Shown: positions 44,224 through 53,919, numbered from the stretch's first letter. The stretch: DNA of 64,000 nt from Paenarthrobacter sp. DKR-5 (GCF_018531425.1 NZ_JAHBOI010000003.1:1-64000), one strand, 5' to 3'. Made by a program: numbers and translations. The notes: generated from the sequence alone by a model not told the origin.

Positions 44224-44348
44224 GGGGCTGCGGGAAACCAGGCCACGAAGCATCGATCGGTCAGGTGCGTGCTGCCGGCGCCTCTTCCAGTGCCGCGTCT
44301 TCCTAAGTGAAGTCGGTGCGGCGCGTCGGATCGACCAGGGCATACGCG

Positions 44349-44777
44349 CTATGGCTGGTTTGGGGAGGGTTCCGACACGGCGACTATCCGGTCTTCGTGG
44401 GGATCGATGAGGAGCCGCCCGTGACCGTGGTCCTGCCAGATCCACAACATTGTGCCGTCGGGCATGCATTCATCAACGGTCCCCCTGATGGTGCGGTGCC
44501 CGCGTTGCACCTGAACGCGGGTTCCCGGTGTCGGGGCCGGCCTTGGCGCCGGCCTCGTGGCTGGCACCAACGAGTCCGCCGCTCTGTGATGGGCTGAGGC
44601 GGACGTGGCACGCAAGTCATCGAGTACGGCTTGCACTCTGGCGAGGGTGGATGGCGTAAGGGCATAGGGCTGTTTAAGGGCTCTGCGAACCGTTGAACCA
44701 GATACGCCAGCCAGCCTCGCCACGTCCGCTATGCGTGGATGTTGGCGCTCTGAACCCGTTTCCTCCTTCTGTTTCAA
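44349..44777 (-). CDS. LacI-type HTH protein without sensor domain (142 aa)
   Basis: Residues ~15-55 form a LacI-like HTH (RIADVARLAGVSGSTVRRAL) with the following helix. In place of the ~280-residue sugar-sensing domain there is a Pro/Arg linker and a ~55-residue beta-rich end (GTRVQVQRGHRTIRGTVDE, MLWIWQDHGHGRLLIDP) that could be a small SH3-like barrel. It is on the same strand and 70 bases after the GH42 gene, so it may be the last gene of the galactosidase operon. Function unknown; not a truncation, since the C-terminal part is a coherent domain. Confidence 0.7.
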   Translation of the reverse strand: MKQKEETGSERQHPRIADVARLAGVSGSTVRRALKQPYALTPSTLARVQAVLDDLRATSASAHHRAADSLVPATRPAPRPAPTPGTRVQVQRGHRTIRGTVDECMPDGTMLWIWQDHGHGRLLIDPHEDRIVAVSEPSPNQP

Positions 44778-44847
44778 GATCAGAGCCCTCTACCGCTGCT
44801 ATCCCTTATCGGGTTCCCCCACCGGCTGCACAGGCAGCGGCGTTGAC

Positions 44848-46926
44848 TCACAGCTCGCTCGCTGCTGCGGGTAAACGGACTACCGCTACGCTGCCGGCTT
44901 TTAGATGCAGGGTTCCTTGCAGGTCCTGACTGGTGAGGAGTTCGTGTCCTGCGGCGGGGATACGGACGTCCTCATCGTTGTGGTTGATGAAGAACGTCCA
45001 CGTCTGCTCATCTTTGCAGCGGCGCACCACTTCGACGCCGGGAGCGGGGTCCGCCAGCATCGGGCTGACTCCGGCGTCGGCGCAGAGAACTTGGAGGAGC
45101 TCGTCCATGCCTTCGACTTGAAGGCTCGTGCTCACGTAGTAGGACCGCCCGTCGCCGTAGGTGTTGCGGGTGACCGCTGGTGAGCCCTGCACCGGTCCTC
45201 CAGCCACGGTTGACAGGACCTCAGCGACTGTCGGTCGGCCGAGTTCGGTCCAGATTGATCCGGCACCGAATCTGCTCAGCTCAATGCTTTGGGCTTCCGG
45301 CAGGGGGAAGAATTCTTCGATATGGACCCCGAGCAGCCCGCTGAAAGCACCGGGGTAGCTGCCGAGCCGAATGTGATCGTTCTCGTCGGCGATGCCGGAA
45401 AAGTAGGTCACCACCAGGCTGCCGCCGGACTCGACGTAGCGGTGGAGGTTCCGGACCCCTTCGTCGGTCAGAAGATACAGCATGGGGGCGATGACCAATT
45501 TGTACTGCGATAGATCGTCGGTGCTTTGACAAAAGTCAGTGGTAATTCCCCGGCGGTAGAACGCATCGTGCCAGCGGCGGGTTTCGTGCAGGCTGGAGGC
45601 ATCTACGCTGGGGTGCGAGTCGAGTTCCGACGCCCAGCGGGCGTCAGTGTCGTGCAGGATTGCGACTTCTACCGCGCCGTCGGGGCCGCCGACGACGGAC
45701 CCGGTTACTTCGCCCAGGGCCTGGAGGGTGCGGCCGAGTTCGCACACTTCGCGCCAAATTTTCGTGTCTGTTCCGGTGTGGGGGAGCATTCCGGAGTGGA
45801 ATTTTTCGGCCCCGGCCTTGGACGCGCGCCATTGGAAGAACAATGTCCCGTCAGCGCCGCGCGCGATGTGCTGCAACGTGTTGCGGAGCATTTCGCCGGG
45901 AGCCTTGGCAATGTTTCGCGGTTGCCAGTTCACGGCCGAGGTGGAGTGTTCCATCAGTAGCCATGGCTTACCCGCGGCCCACCCTCGTGTCAGGTCCGCG
46001 GCCATGGCGAGGTCTTGGAAGCTTCTGCTGTCTTCGGCCCGCAGATAGTGGTCGTTGGAGACGATGTCCATGTGCTGGGACCATCGCCAGTAGTCCACGG
46101 GTTGGTGGAGCCCCATGTTGAAGCCCATGAAGTTGGTGGTCAGCGGGTGGGTGGACTGCCGCCGGATGATGGCGGCTTCCGCCATGTAACACTCCAGCAG
46201 TTCGTCCGACGAATACCGGGCGAAGTCCAGCTGCTGGGTCGGGTTTACCCAGGTTCCGGAGGTACGCGGCGGGATGATCTCGTCCCAGCTGTCATAGCGC
46301 TGGGACCAGAAGGCCGTTCCCCACGCGGCATTGAGCGCTTCCAGGTTTCCGTATCGTCGGTGCAGCCATCCGCGGAACCCTGCGGCGGCGCCGTCGGAAT
46401 AGTCGGGCTGGTTGTGGCACCCGTATTCGTTGTGGATGTGCCACATCACCACAGCAGGATGGGAAGCATACCTGTTTGCGATCTGCTCGGTGAGCGCGGC
46501 GGCGGCTCGCCGGTACTCGGGGCTTGAAGCCGCGAAAGCCTGGCGTGAGCCGTAACTGATTTTCACGCCGTCCTCCCGGACCGGAAGAGACTGCGGATAG
46601 GTATGGCTGAACCACGGCGGGGGAGAGGCGGTTGCGTTGGCCAGATCGACTTTGATGCCGTGTGCGTGCAGCAGATCAATGACGCGGTCGAGCCAGTCGA
46701 ACACGTAGGTGCCTTCGCGTGGTTCAATCCGGGCCCAGCTGAAAATCCCGACACTAACCAGGTTCACGCCCGCTTCACGCATCAGCCTGACATCCTCGGC
46801 CCAGGTTTCTTCCGGCCACTGCTCGGGGTTGTAATCGGCGCCGAAGGCAATCGCAGGCTGACCGGAAGAACCGAGCCGCCGGGTGAGGGCGGTCATCGGA
46901 GACGCTGATTTATTGTGGGGATTCAT
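44848..46926 (-). CDS. GH42 beta-galactosidase (692 aa)
   Basis: FGADYNPEQWPEETWAEDVR begins the (beta/alpha)8 catalytic domain. The acid/base Glu is in MWHIHNEYGCH and the nucleophile Glu in WLLMEHSTSAVNWQPRN. A trimerisation domain (YKLVIAPMLYLL, then VESGGSLVVTYFSG) and a small C-terminal beta domain follow. It hydrolyses terminal beta-galactosides in the cytoplasm. The length matches the family. It lies downstream of a second GH42 gene and the importer genes. Confidence 0.92.
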   Translation of the reverse strand: MNPHNKSASPMTALTRRLGSSGQPAIAFGADYNPEQWPEETWAEDVRLMREAGVNLVSVGIFSWARIEPREGTYVFDWLDRVIDLLHAHGIKVDLANATASPPPWFSHTYPQSLPVREDGVKISYGSRQAFAASSPEYRRAAAALTEQIANRYASHPAVVMWHIHNEYGCHNQPDYSDGAAAGFRGWLHRRYGNLEALNAAWGTAFWSQRYDSWDEIIPPRTSGTWVNPTQQLDFARYSSDELLECYMAEAAIIRRQSTHPLTTNFMGFNMGLHQPVDYWRWSQHMDIVSNDHYLRAEDSRSFQDLAMAADLTRGWAAGKPWLLMEHSTSAVNWQPRNIAKAPGEMLRNTLQHIARGADGTLFFQWRASKAGAEKFHSGMLPHTGTDTKIWREVCELGRTLQALGEVTGSVVGGPDGAVEVAILHDTDARWASELDSHPSVDASSLHETRRWHDAFYRRGITTDFCQSTDDLSQYKLVIAPMLYLLTDEGVRNLHRYVESGGSLVVTYFSGIADENDHIRLGSYPGAFSGLLGVHIEEFFPLPEAQSIELSRFGAGSIWTELGRPTVAEVLSTVAGGPVQGSPAVTRNTYGDGRSYYVSTSLQVEGMDELLQVLCADAGVSPMLADPAPGVEVVRRCKDEQTWTFFINHNDEDVRIPAAGHELLTSQDLQGTLHLKAGSVAVVRLPAAASEL

Positions 46927-46981
46927 GGAGGTCCTTCAATGCTGGCCGGAACGGAAAGATGGACGCGGGAAGACCCAGGGG

Positions 46982-47018
46982 CCGTTCCCCTGTGCCGCCG
47001 CCGGGCACTGGGGAACGG
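46982..47018 (-). repeat. Strong stem-loop between the two GH42 genes
   Basis: CCGTTCCCCTGTGCC (46982-46996) and GGCACTGGGGAACGG (47004-47018) form 15-bp arms with one mismatch and a 7-base loop. It lies 28 bases after the stop of the upstream GH42 gene. No T-run follows on the minus strand, so partial termination or 3'-end protection is more likely than full termination. Confidence 0.65.
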
Positions 47019-47046
47019 TTCCTTGCTGCCCGGCGGGAAGGCAGGG

Positions 47047-49167
47047 TCAGGAATGGGCGGATTGGTCACCCTTGTCTTCCCGCAGCACCCGGACGTCCCA
47101 TGGGCCCAGTTCGACCTTTTCGAGGCTCGCGAGCTCCGGGTCGAGGACGTCGCACATCGGTACCGGCGCAGCGGTGGTAACCGGGTCCCAGCCCCAGTTG
47201 TGCAGGAAATGGATCCGGGCGCCGTCCGCGGCGGTTGCTGAGTGGGCTGTGACGCTGGCGGGCAGTTCGCTCCAGTAGGTCGCTTTTTCAGGGACGAGCC
47301 AGTGGATGATGTCGGCGGCGAGAGTGTCCTCGGGCAGCGTCCCTATGGTGGTGATCCGGCCGGCTCCTGTCTCAACTGTGGTGACGGCGGCGTACTGGCC
47401 AAACTGGGGATGCTTGTAGCGGGCGAGCACGGTTGCCTCCCCGGGCTCCAGATAATCGACCCAGCGGGTGGCGCGGGCCTGGGGGGAGAGGCGAAGCACT
47501 CCGGTCGCTTCGATTTCCAGTGGGACGTTGATCTGCGAGAACTCCTGGTAGGTGACTCCGGCGTCCAATTTGGCGGGCTTGACGTCGAGCCGGGCTCTGG
47601 CTTCGTGGTCGGCGTATGCGGTGCGCATCCCGAGCACCAAGTGTCCGCCTGCGCGTGCGTAGGCGGACAGCCAGTCCAACAGGCTGTCGTCGGCGATGTA
47701 CAGACCGGCTGCGATGATCACGGGCAGCTCCTTGGCGACCTCCGCCGGGTTGAGAATAGCGCCTTCCGGCCCGGCGATCTGGGTGTCGTGGAGGATCCGT
47801 ACCGGTGCTCCGGCGTTGTGCGCGCCGCGGTAGAAGGCTTCGAAGATCTTTTGGTAAGAGCGTTCATCTCCTGTCATAGGAGGTTCCAGGAGGAAGCACG
47901 GCTGTCCGGCGAGGGCCCATTTGGAGTCGTTGGAGTAGATCATTCCGATGCGGGCGTCTGGCGTGAGACCGGTCAGCGCGCTACCTGCCGTCTCCAGCTC
48001 CTTGCCCAGGCGGGCGAGTTCACGGTATACCCGACCGGGCTTCTGATCGTGGGGGAGGACGCCAATCCAGTAGGTTTCGGCACCGTAATGGTTCGTGGCC
48101 CAGTGCCAGTATTCGATCATTTCCGCGCCCCGTGAGATGAGCGCATAGGCGGCCTGCCGCCATTGGCCATCGTAGGCGGGGTATTGCATGGCCGAGCCTC
48201 CAATGGCGCCGGCATTGGTTTCCGTGACCAGGAAGGGTGCTTGCTTTGATGAGTACATCCGGTCACCGCTCTGGAACAGGGTCCAGGCCCCGGAGGTAGC
48301 CCAGCCCTGTGGTGCGCCGCCACTGCTGTAGGGAACCCCGAAGGCATCCTGCATTGCGTAATAGGGGTTGCCTGCGGTGATGTCGAAGGACCGCGTCATG
48401 TCCTCGTCGTGCTGCGAGGGGCGGTCGTAGGCGATGCACGTGGTGACGAACTGATCGGGCGTCGAGTATTCACGCACGATTGATGCCTGCCAAGCAAGGT
48501 ATTCGGTGGTGAGCTTCGCTTGGAACTGCCGCCATGCCAGGTCGTACTGGGGTTGGGCGTTGTTATCGGGCGTCCAGAGGTCGGCCCAGGTGGAGAGCTG
48601 GTGTGACCAGTAAACAAGCCCCCATTCCTTGTTGAGGTTTTCCACAGTTCCGTACCGGTGCCGGAGTTCGTCGGTGAAGCGCTGGAAGACGCCCCGGTTG
48701 TGGAACGAGAGAAGACCCGGCTCATTGTCCACTTGGTATCCGATCACGGCCGGATGCGAGGCGAAGCGTCCGATGATTTTGCGGATGACGCGTTCGGCGT
48801 GGAATTTGAACGCCGGATGGGTGTAATCAACTTCCTGGCGAGCCCCCCACCCCAGCGGGTGACCGGTCTTCGGCTCCCCGGCGATTTCCGGATAGCGGCG
48901 GGCAAGCCACATTGGAATTGCATAAGTGGGGGTGCCAAGGATCACCGAGATACCGCGCTCATGGGCGCCGTCGAGCACGGGTGTCATCCACTCCAAGTCG
49001 AAGCGTCCGTCCTCTGGCTCCCATTGAGACCAAGTCGATTCCCCAACGCGGATGACGGTCATGTTGGCAGCCGCCATCAGGTCCAGATCCTCCTGAAGGC
49101 GAGGAGAAGGCTGGTATTCGTGATAGTAGGCTGCGCCGAAAAGCACTTTGCGAGGTCGTTCAGACAT
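47047..49167 (-). CDS. Second GH42-family beta-galactosidase (706 aa)
   Basis: FGAAYYHEYQPSPRLQEDLD replaces the usual start of the barrel. The acid/base Glu lies in YQVDNEPGLLSFHNRG and the nucleophile Glu in PFLVTETNAGAIGGS. The trimerisation domain includes LPVIIAAGLYIADDSL and GHLVLGMRTAYAD. It differs greatly from the GH42 protein encoded next, and the FLVTETN nucleophile region suggests another subgroup and hence another linkage. Cytoplasmic, co-transcribed with the importer. Confidence 0.88.
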   Translation of the reverse strand: MSERPRKVLFGAAYYHEYQPSPRLQEDLDLMAAANMTVIRVGESTWSQWEPEDGRFDLEWMTPVLDGAHERGISVILGTPTYAIPMWLARRYPEIAGEPKTGHPLGWGARQEVDYTHPAFKFHAERVIRKIIGRFASHPAVIGYQVDNEPGLLSFHNRGVFQRFTDELRHRYGTVENLNKEWGLVYWSHQLSTWADLWTPDNNAQPQYDLAWRQFQAKLTTEYLAWQASIVREYSTPDQFVTTCIAYDRPSQHDEDMTRSFDITAGNPYYAMQDAFGVPYSSGGAPQGWATSGAWTLFQSGDRMYSSKQAPFLVTETNAGAIGGSAMQYPAYDGQWRQAAYALISRGAEMIEYWHWATNHYGAETYWIGVLPHDQKPGRVYRELARLGKELETAGSALTGLTPDARIGMIYSNDSKWALAGQPCFLLEPPMTGDERSYQKIFEAFYRGAHNAGAPVRILHDTQIAGPEGAILNPAEVAKELPVIIAAGLYIADDSLLDWLSAYARAGGHLVLGMRTAYADHEARARLDVKPAKLDAGVTYQEFSQINVPLEIEATGVLRLSPQARATRWVDYLEPGEATVLARYKHPQFGQYAAVTTVETGAGRITTIGTLPEDTLAADIIHWLVPEKATYWSELPASVTAHSATAADGARIHFLHNWGWDPVTTAAPVPMCDVLDPELASLEKVELGPWDVRVLREDKGDQSAHS

Positions 49168-49202
49168 GAATTTTTACTTTCATCGAGGAGGGGGAGGCTG
49201 TG

Positions 49203-50111
49203 TCAGGCTTTGACGGCACCGGTACCGAGACCGGACTGCCAGTAGCGCTGGAGGAAAAGGAAGGCGGCCATGAGCGGCAGCACTGAGACAAGGGATCCGG
49301 TGATGACTGTGGAGAAGAGCGCCTGGGAGCCTGAACCGGCGGCGGACGCCGCTTGCCACTGCGCCAGCCCGACCGGCAGCGGGAACAGTTCGGGGCTGTT
49401 GAGCATGATCAGGGGCAGAAAATAGTTGTTCCAGCTGGCCACGAGTGTAAAGAGCAGCACAGTGACAGAGCCGGGCACGAGAAGCCGCAGAACGATTTGT
49501 ACGAAGATCCGCATCTCCCCGGCACCGTCGACGCGTGCTGCCTCGATCAGAGAGTCCGGGACTGCGTCGGTGGCGTAGACCCTCATGAGATACACACCGA
49601 AAGGACTGACCAGCGAGGGCAGGATCACTGCCCATGGAGTATTGGTCAGGTTCGCGCCGGCGAAGAGCAGGTAGGTGGGGATGGCCAGCGCCGTCATCGG
49701 AATCATGACGGCTCCGAGCACGACGGTGAACATCGCGTTCCCGCCCGGGAATCTGTACTTTGCGAAGGCGTACCCGGCCGCGGTGGCCAGTGCGGATGCA
49801 CCGAAGCCGCTGACAATCGCATAAACGAGGCTATTGAGCATCCAATGGCCGAAGACCCCATTCTGGAAGGTGAAGACGTCGTGCAGATTTTGAAGCAGAT
49901 TCATCCTGGAAAACCAGAGTCCGAAACTGCTAAACAGATCCTCGTTTGCCTTCGTGGACGCAACCACAAGCCAGAAGATCGGCAACAGGAAATAGACAAG
50001 ACACAGCAGCATGAGGACGGTCAGGAGAGCACTCTTGCCGGAACGTCTGCGCCGCGGCAGGCTGTCCGCCCTGACCCGCGTCACAACCTGGTCGGTGAGC
50101 GTGGCCGTCAT
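49203..50111 (-). CDS. Sugar ABC transporter permease, MalG type (302 aa)
   Basis: Six membrane helices and the EAA loop IEAARVDGAGEMRIFVQIVL. The ATG overlaps the stop of the MalF-type gene (4 bases). Part of the CUT1 importer feeding the two GH42 enzymes. Confidence 0.92.
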   Translation of the reverse strand: MTATLTDQVVTRVRADSLPRRRRSGKSALLTVLMLLCLVYFLLPIFWLVVASTKANEDLFSSFGLWFSRMNLLQNLHDVFTFQNGVFGHWMLNSLVYAIVSGFGASALATAAGYAFAKYRFPGGNAMFTVVLGAVMIPMTALAIPTYLLFAGANLTNTPWAVILPSLVSPFGVYLMRVYATDAVPDSLIEAARVDGAGEMRIFVQIVLRLLVPGSVTVLLFTLVASWNNYFLPLIMLNSPELFPLPVGLAQWQAASAAGSGSQALFSTVITGSLVSVLPLMAAFLFLQRYWQSGLGTGAVKA

Positions 50112-51046
50112 GATTCCTTCTCCTTCCTGTTGGCGGTCAGCTGGACCACATAGCTGACCGCCATGATCACGATCCCCAGCAGGAAGGCAATGGCGGCTGC
50201 ATAGTTGGAGTCCTGATTCACAAAGGAGAGCTGATACGCGTACATGTTGGGCGTGTAATCCTGGCCGATGGCCGCGGGTGCGATCACGCGCAGGAGGTTC
50301 GGTTCATTGAAGAGCTGGAACGACCCGATGACCGAGAAGATCGTGGTGAGTAGCAACGCGCCTCGTATGGCGGGGATTTTTATGGACCAGGCCACTCTCC
50401 ATTCGCTGGCACCGTCCACGCGCGCGGCTTCGTACAGTTCAGCCGGAATCGATCGCAGGGCCGCGTACATGACGATCATGTTGTACCCGACGAATCCCCA
50501 AGTGACGATATTCATGATCGAGAACAGGACGTTGCCGCCGGCGAGGAAGTCTGGCGCCGGCAGACCGAGGGCCTTGGCCAATTGTGCAAAAGGCCCAAAA
50601 TCTTTCCCGTACAGGTAGCCCCACATCAAGGTCGCTATCACGCTGGGAATGGCATAGGGCAGAAATACTCCCAGGCGGATGAACCGTTGCAGGCGCAGCA
50701 TCCCGCTGTCCAGGACGAGTGCAAAGAGGAGGGAGAGGCCGAGCATGACCGGAACCTGGACGACAAGGAACAGCGCCATTCGGCCGACACCGCCGAGGAA
50801 GGACGGATCGGTCAGGGCACGCCCGTAATTGTCGAGACCGACGAAGGAGACACCCCCGATGAGCTGCTTCTTGAAGAAGGACAGATAGCCCGCGTAGATC
50901 AGCGGGACGGCGATCATCAAGATGAAGACGACCATGAACGGCATGGACAACGTGTAGGCCGCCGCGTACTGGCGCCGCTTGGCGACGTTGGCCGTCTTCC
51001 TCTGGAGAGGCGGCCTCGTTTGCTGGGTCACGGTCTCAGCTTGCAA
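50108..51046 (-). CDS. Sugar ABC transporter permease, MalF type (312 aa)
   Basis: A basic N-terminus is followed by six helices with the EAA loop YEAARVDGASEWRVAWSIKI. The start overlaps the end of the binding-protein gene by 11 bases. No ATPase gene is present in the operon, so a shared ATPase is expected. Confidence 0.92.
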   Translation of the reverse strand: MQAETVTQQTRPPLQRKTANVAKRRQYAAAYTLSMPFMVVFILMIAVPLIYAGYLSFFKKQLIGGVSFVGLDNYGRALTDPSFLGGVGRMALFLVVQVPVMLGLSLLFALVLDSGMLRLQRFIRLGVFLPYAIPSVIATLMWGYLYGKDFGPFAQLAKALGLPAPDFLAGGNVLFSIMNIVTWGFVGYNMIVMYAALRSIPAELYEAARVDGASEWRVAWSIKIPAIRGALLLTTIFSVIGSFQLFNEPNLLRVIAPAAIGQDYTPNMYAYQLSFVNQDSNYAAAIAFLLGIVIMAVSYVVQLTANRKEKES

Positions 51047-52406
51047 TGGTGAATCCCTGTCCCTTGGCGTACTGCACGAGGTCGTCCTGCCAAGCAGACA
51101 ATGCTGCGTTCAGATCGCCTCGGTCGCCGATCGCTTTGCCCATGGTTTTGTCGTAACTGGTGGCGGCGTAATCGTTAAAGGGCAGGAACTGGAACCCTTC
51201 CTGAACGGTCCTGGAAATGTCCGTAAATTCCTTATTGACCTTCTGGCCTCCGTAGAAGCTGGCAGAGGCATCAGAGAAGGCCGGGTTGTTGAGTGTCTTC
51301 GTCGACGGCGGGAAGAGGAACTGCTCATTTGCCAGGGTGAGTGCCGCTTTTTCGTCCGTATTGATGAAACGGGCGAGCATAGCCGCCGCAATCGGGTTCT
51401 GGCTGGTCTTCAGCACCGCGTCGGTGGAGCCACCGTAGTTGCCGCTCGCAGGGCTGGAGCTATCCCACTGTGGCAGGGGTGCCACGCGCCATTTCCCGGC
51501 CGTGCTTTTTGCGGTTCCCTGCAGGAAGACCGGACCCCACGCGCCGGTGAGCCACGCCGCGTACTTGCCGTTGTTCAACGCCTGGTACCAGGCATCCGCA
51601 AAGTCGGGCTCGTTGCCGATATTGCCGGACCGGAACAAATCATTCCAATAGGCGGTGACTTTCTTGCACCCGGCGTCTCCGGTGAGGTTGATTTTGACGC
51701 TTTTCGTGCCGTCAAAGGAGAAGGGGCGCCCACCGGCCTGCCAGAAGAGGGCCAGCATGTTCGCTTCAGAACTCGGTGCCCAGTTGGTGAGCATGCTCGA
51801 CGCATTCTTGCCGCGATACGCCGTGACGGCCGCCGCGAAATCGTCCCACGTCTTGGGCACAGTGACTCCGGCCGCAGCGAACAAATCTTCGCGGTAGAGC
51901 ATTCCCATGGGGCCGGTGTCCTGCGGCACGCCGTAGATTCCTTTGCCACCAGGTGTCACCCCGCCCCAGACCCAGCCGGGGTAGTCGGATTTCAAATCTC
52001 CAATGCCGTAGGGCGTGAGGTCCATGAGGCTGTCGGTGAGGGTGAACGAAGGCAGCTTGTCGAACTCCATCTGCACCACGTCAGGGGCGCCCTTCCCAGC
52101 CTGGATCGCCGCGCGCAGCTTCTGGTAATGCGCCCCGCCCTGTCCGACATTGACGACCTCCACCTTGACCGCAGGGTACTTTGCCTGGAAGAGGTTGACT
52201 TCTTTCTGGATGTCCGGCACCCAGGTCCAGAACGTCAACTTGGTGTCTTTCTTCATGGCCGCGTCGATGTCGGACTGGGAGACGGGTGAGGCCGGGCCGC
52301 CTGCGGCAGCCGGGGCGCCGTTGCCGCAGGCGGTGAGAGCGCTAACACCGAGGGCAGCAAGAGGAATTGCGGCCAAGATCGAACGACGGGAGATCTCGCG
52401 TGTCAT
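51036..52406 (-). CDS. Sugar ABC transporter substrate-binding lipoprotein, Tat-like signal (456 aa)
   Basis: MTREISRRSILAAIPLAALG has twin arginines before the hydrophobic stretch and ends in lipobox LTAC, so export through Tat followed by lipidation is plausible. The mature part is a CUT1 binding protein (LTFWTWVPDIQKEVNLFQAK, GMLYREDLFAAAGVTVPKTW, YAAWLTGAWGPVFLQG). ATG 52406 is used; upstream frame is spacer. Likely ligand is a galactoside, judging from the GH42 genes. Confidence 0.92.
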   Translation of the reverse strand: MTREISRRSILAAIPLAALGVSALTACGNGAPAAAGGPASPVSQSDIDAAMKKDTKLTFWTWVPDIQKEVNLFQAKYPAVKVEVVNVGQGGAHYQKLRAAIQAGKGAPDVVQMEFDKLPSFTLTDSLMDLTPYGIGDLKSDYPGWVWGGVTPGGKGIYGVPQDTGPMGMLYREDLFAAAGVTVPKTWDDFAAAVTAYRGKNASSMLTNWAPSSEANMLALFWQAGGRPFSFDGTKSVKINLTGDAGCKKVTAYWNDLFRSGNIGNEPDFADAWYQALNNGKYAAWLTGAWGPVFLQGTAKSTAGKWRVAPLPQWDSSSPASGNYGGSTDAVLKTSQNPIAAAMLARFINTDEKAALTLANEQFLFPPSTKTLNNPAFSDASASFYGGQKVNKEFTDISRTVQEGFQFLPFNDYAATSYDKTMGKAIGDRGDLNAALSAWQDDLVQYAKGQGFTIAS

Positions 52407-52482
52407 GATGTCTACTTTCTTTCGAAGCGGTGTGATGACGGGGCGGCATTGCCCGCGGGGCCGGCGCGCCGCTGCGCCCGGA

Positions 52483-52497
52483 AACATGCGCGATGTT
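52483..52497. promoter_or_regulatory. Interrupted palindrome between the LacI gene and the binding-protein gene
   Basis: AACAT-GCGCG-ATGTT, extended by GGA and TCC outside, lies 77 bases before the binding-protein start. It could be an operator for the operon or a small transcript hairpin. Confidence 0.4.
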
Positions 52498-52521
52498 CCC
52501 TCCCGCGGGAGTTAGCGGGGC

Positions 52522-53583
52522 TCAGGCAGTATCCATGGCAGCGACGGGCGCGGTGGATGAGCGGATGATGAGTTCGGTGGGAAGGGAAACGCTCCGGTTC
52601 TCGACAGTCTGGCCTTCGATCAGCCGAACCAGCTCACGGACAGAACGTTCCGCGCCGGCCGCAAAATCCTGGCGCACGGTTGTGAGGGGCACCATCTGGT
52701 AGGCAGCCTCGGGAACGTCGTCGAAGCCGACGACCGACATATCACCAGGCACGTGGCTGCCTTTCTCGGTAAAGGCGCGAACAGCGCCCATCGCCATGTG
52801 GTCGTTGGCGATGAATACGGCAGTCGCTTCAGCTCGATTGAGTCTGAGCGCTGCCTCGTATCCGGATTTCGCAGACCAATCGCCTTCGAGGACCGGGCCC
52901 GGCTCGAGGCCTACGTCCTCCATTCCCTGGAGCCAACCGTCGCGGCGCTGCACGGCTGCATGCCAACTGAGCGGCCCGGCGATGTGGGCAATCCGACGGT
53001 GGCCCAAGGCATGCAGATGATGCACGGCACTTCGGGCCCCCATAGGTTGGTCTGTGTCCACCACCACATGGTTCGGTGCGCCGTCGCTGACCGGGCTGCT
53101 AGAGACAACAGGTAGGCCGGCAAAGGCAGACGGAGCCAAGTGGAGAACTCCGGTGGCGCCGGAAATGACGACACCCTCGACACCGCGCGCCAAAAGGTAG
53201 TGGATCGCTTCTTCAAGCTCAGGCTCGGAGGGCTCTCTTACGGTTGAGAGCGTCAAAGCGTAGCCAGCCTTCCAGGCCGCTTGCTCAAGGCTGAACAGCC
53301 CCGCTGTCGGGCCGTACAGCGAACTCGCGGTTGTGATGAGACCAATTTGGTGGGTGCGTTGGGTCACCAGAGCTCGTGCCGCCGCGTTCGGGCGGTAACC
53401 CAAGGCAGAGACAGAACGCATGACTCGCTCCCGGACCTGAGGCCGGACATTCGGTTCGTTGTTTACCACCCGCGAGACCGTCTTTGTCGACACGCCGGCG
53501 TGCGCTGCCACATCAGAAAGGCGCGCCGATGCCGGCTTCGGAGCGCCGGATGGGACCGTCAGTTCGACAGCGTTGTCAGTCAT
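52522..53583 (-). CDS. LacI family repressor of the GH42 operon (353 aa)
   Basis: A ~20-residue leader precedes the HTH ARLSDVAAHAGVSTKTVSRV. The sensor domain contains ALGHRRIAHIAGPLSWHAAV and VVGFDDVPEAAYQMVPLTTV. On the same strand as and just upstream of the binding-protein gene, so it may be co-transcribed. A perfect palindrome lies 23 bases before its start, predicting autoregulation. Confidence 0.9.
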   Translation of the reverse strand: MTDNAVELTVPSGAPKPASARLSDVAAHAGVSTKTVSRVVNNEPNVRPQVRERVMRSVSALGYRPNAAARALVTQRTHQIGLITTASSLYGPTAGLFSLEQAAWKAGYALTLSTVREPSEPELEEAIHYLLARGVEGVVISGATGVLHLAPSAFAGLPVVSSSPVSDGAPNHVVVDTDQPMGARSAVHHLHALGHRRIAHIAGPLSWHAAVQRRDGWLQGMEDVGLEPGPVLEGDWSAKSGYEAALRLNRAEATAVFIANDHMAMGAVRAFTEKGSHVPGDMSVVGFDDVPEAAYQMVPLTTVRQDFAAGAERSVRELVRLIEGQTVENRSVSLPTELIIRSSTAPVAAMDTA

Positions 53584-53605
53584 GAATGTGATCTAAGCCT
53601 CACGG

Positions 53606-53619
53606 TGACAGCGCTGTCA
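53606..53619. promoter_or_regulatory. Perfect LacI-type operator TGACAGCGCTGTCA
   Basis: A 14-bp perfect palindrome with central GC immediately upstream of the LacI gene at 52522-53583. I found no second copy before the binding-protein gene, which suggests that the operon is mainly read from this promoter. Confidence 0.8.
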
Positions 53620-53919
53620 ATTGCGCCGCATTCGTTGTGACCTGTTTGTTACTTTGTGGCTTGGAGACGAACGCTTGCAGCGCCGTCCGTGGCGATGCCC
53701 AGCCCAGCCCCGGGGCCGTAGCAGTGACTACGTGTTGACTGGCTGCCGTGCGGTCAGGCGAGAATGGGCCACCGCCTGAACTCGCTGGGGGAGTTCGTTC
53801 CAGGCAGCCCTTTGAGCATGGCATGGTCTCGGCCGGAGGCCCTGCATGGTTCCTTTACCCCGCCGTCGCCTTCCCGCCGTCCGCAACGGACCCGAAGGAC
53901 GAGGGGAGGTGTCTGCCGC
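53620..53919. other. Intergenic region, no gene seen
   Basis: About 300 bases between the LacI operator and the small membrane protein gene. Both strands were examined; no recognised coding or RNA feature. Confidence 0.4.
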
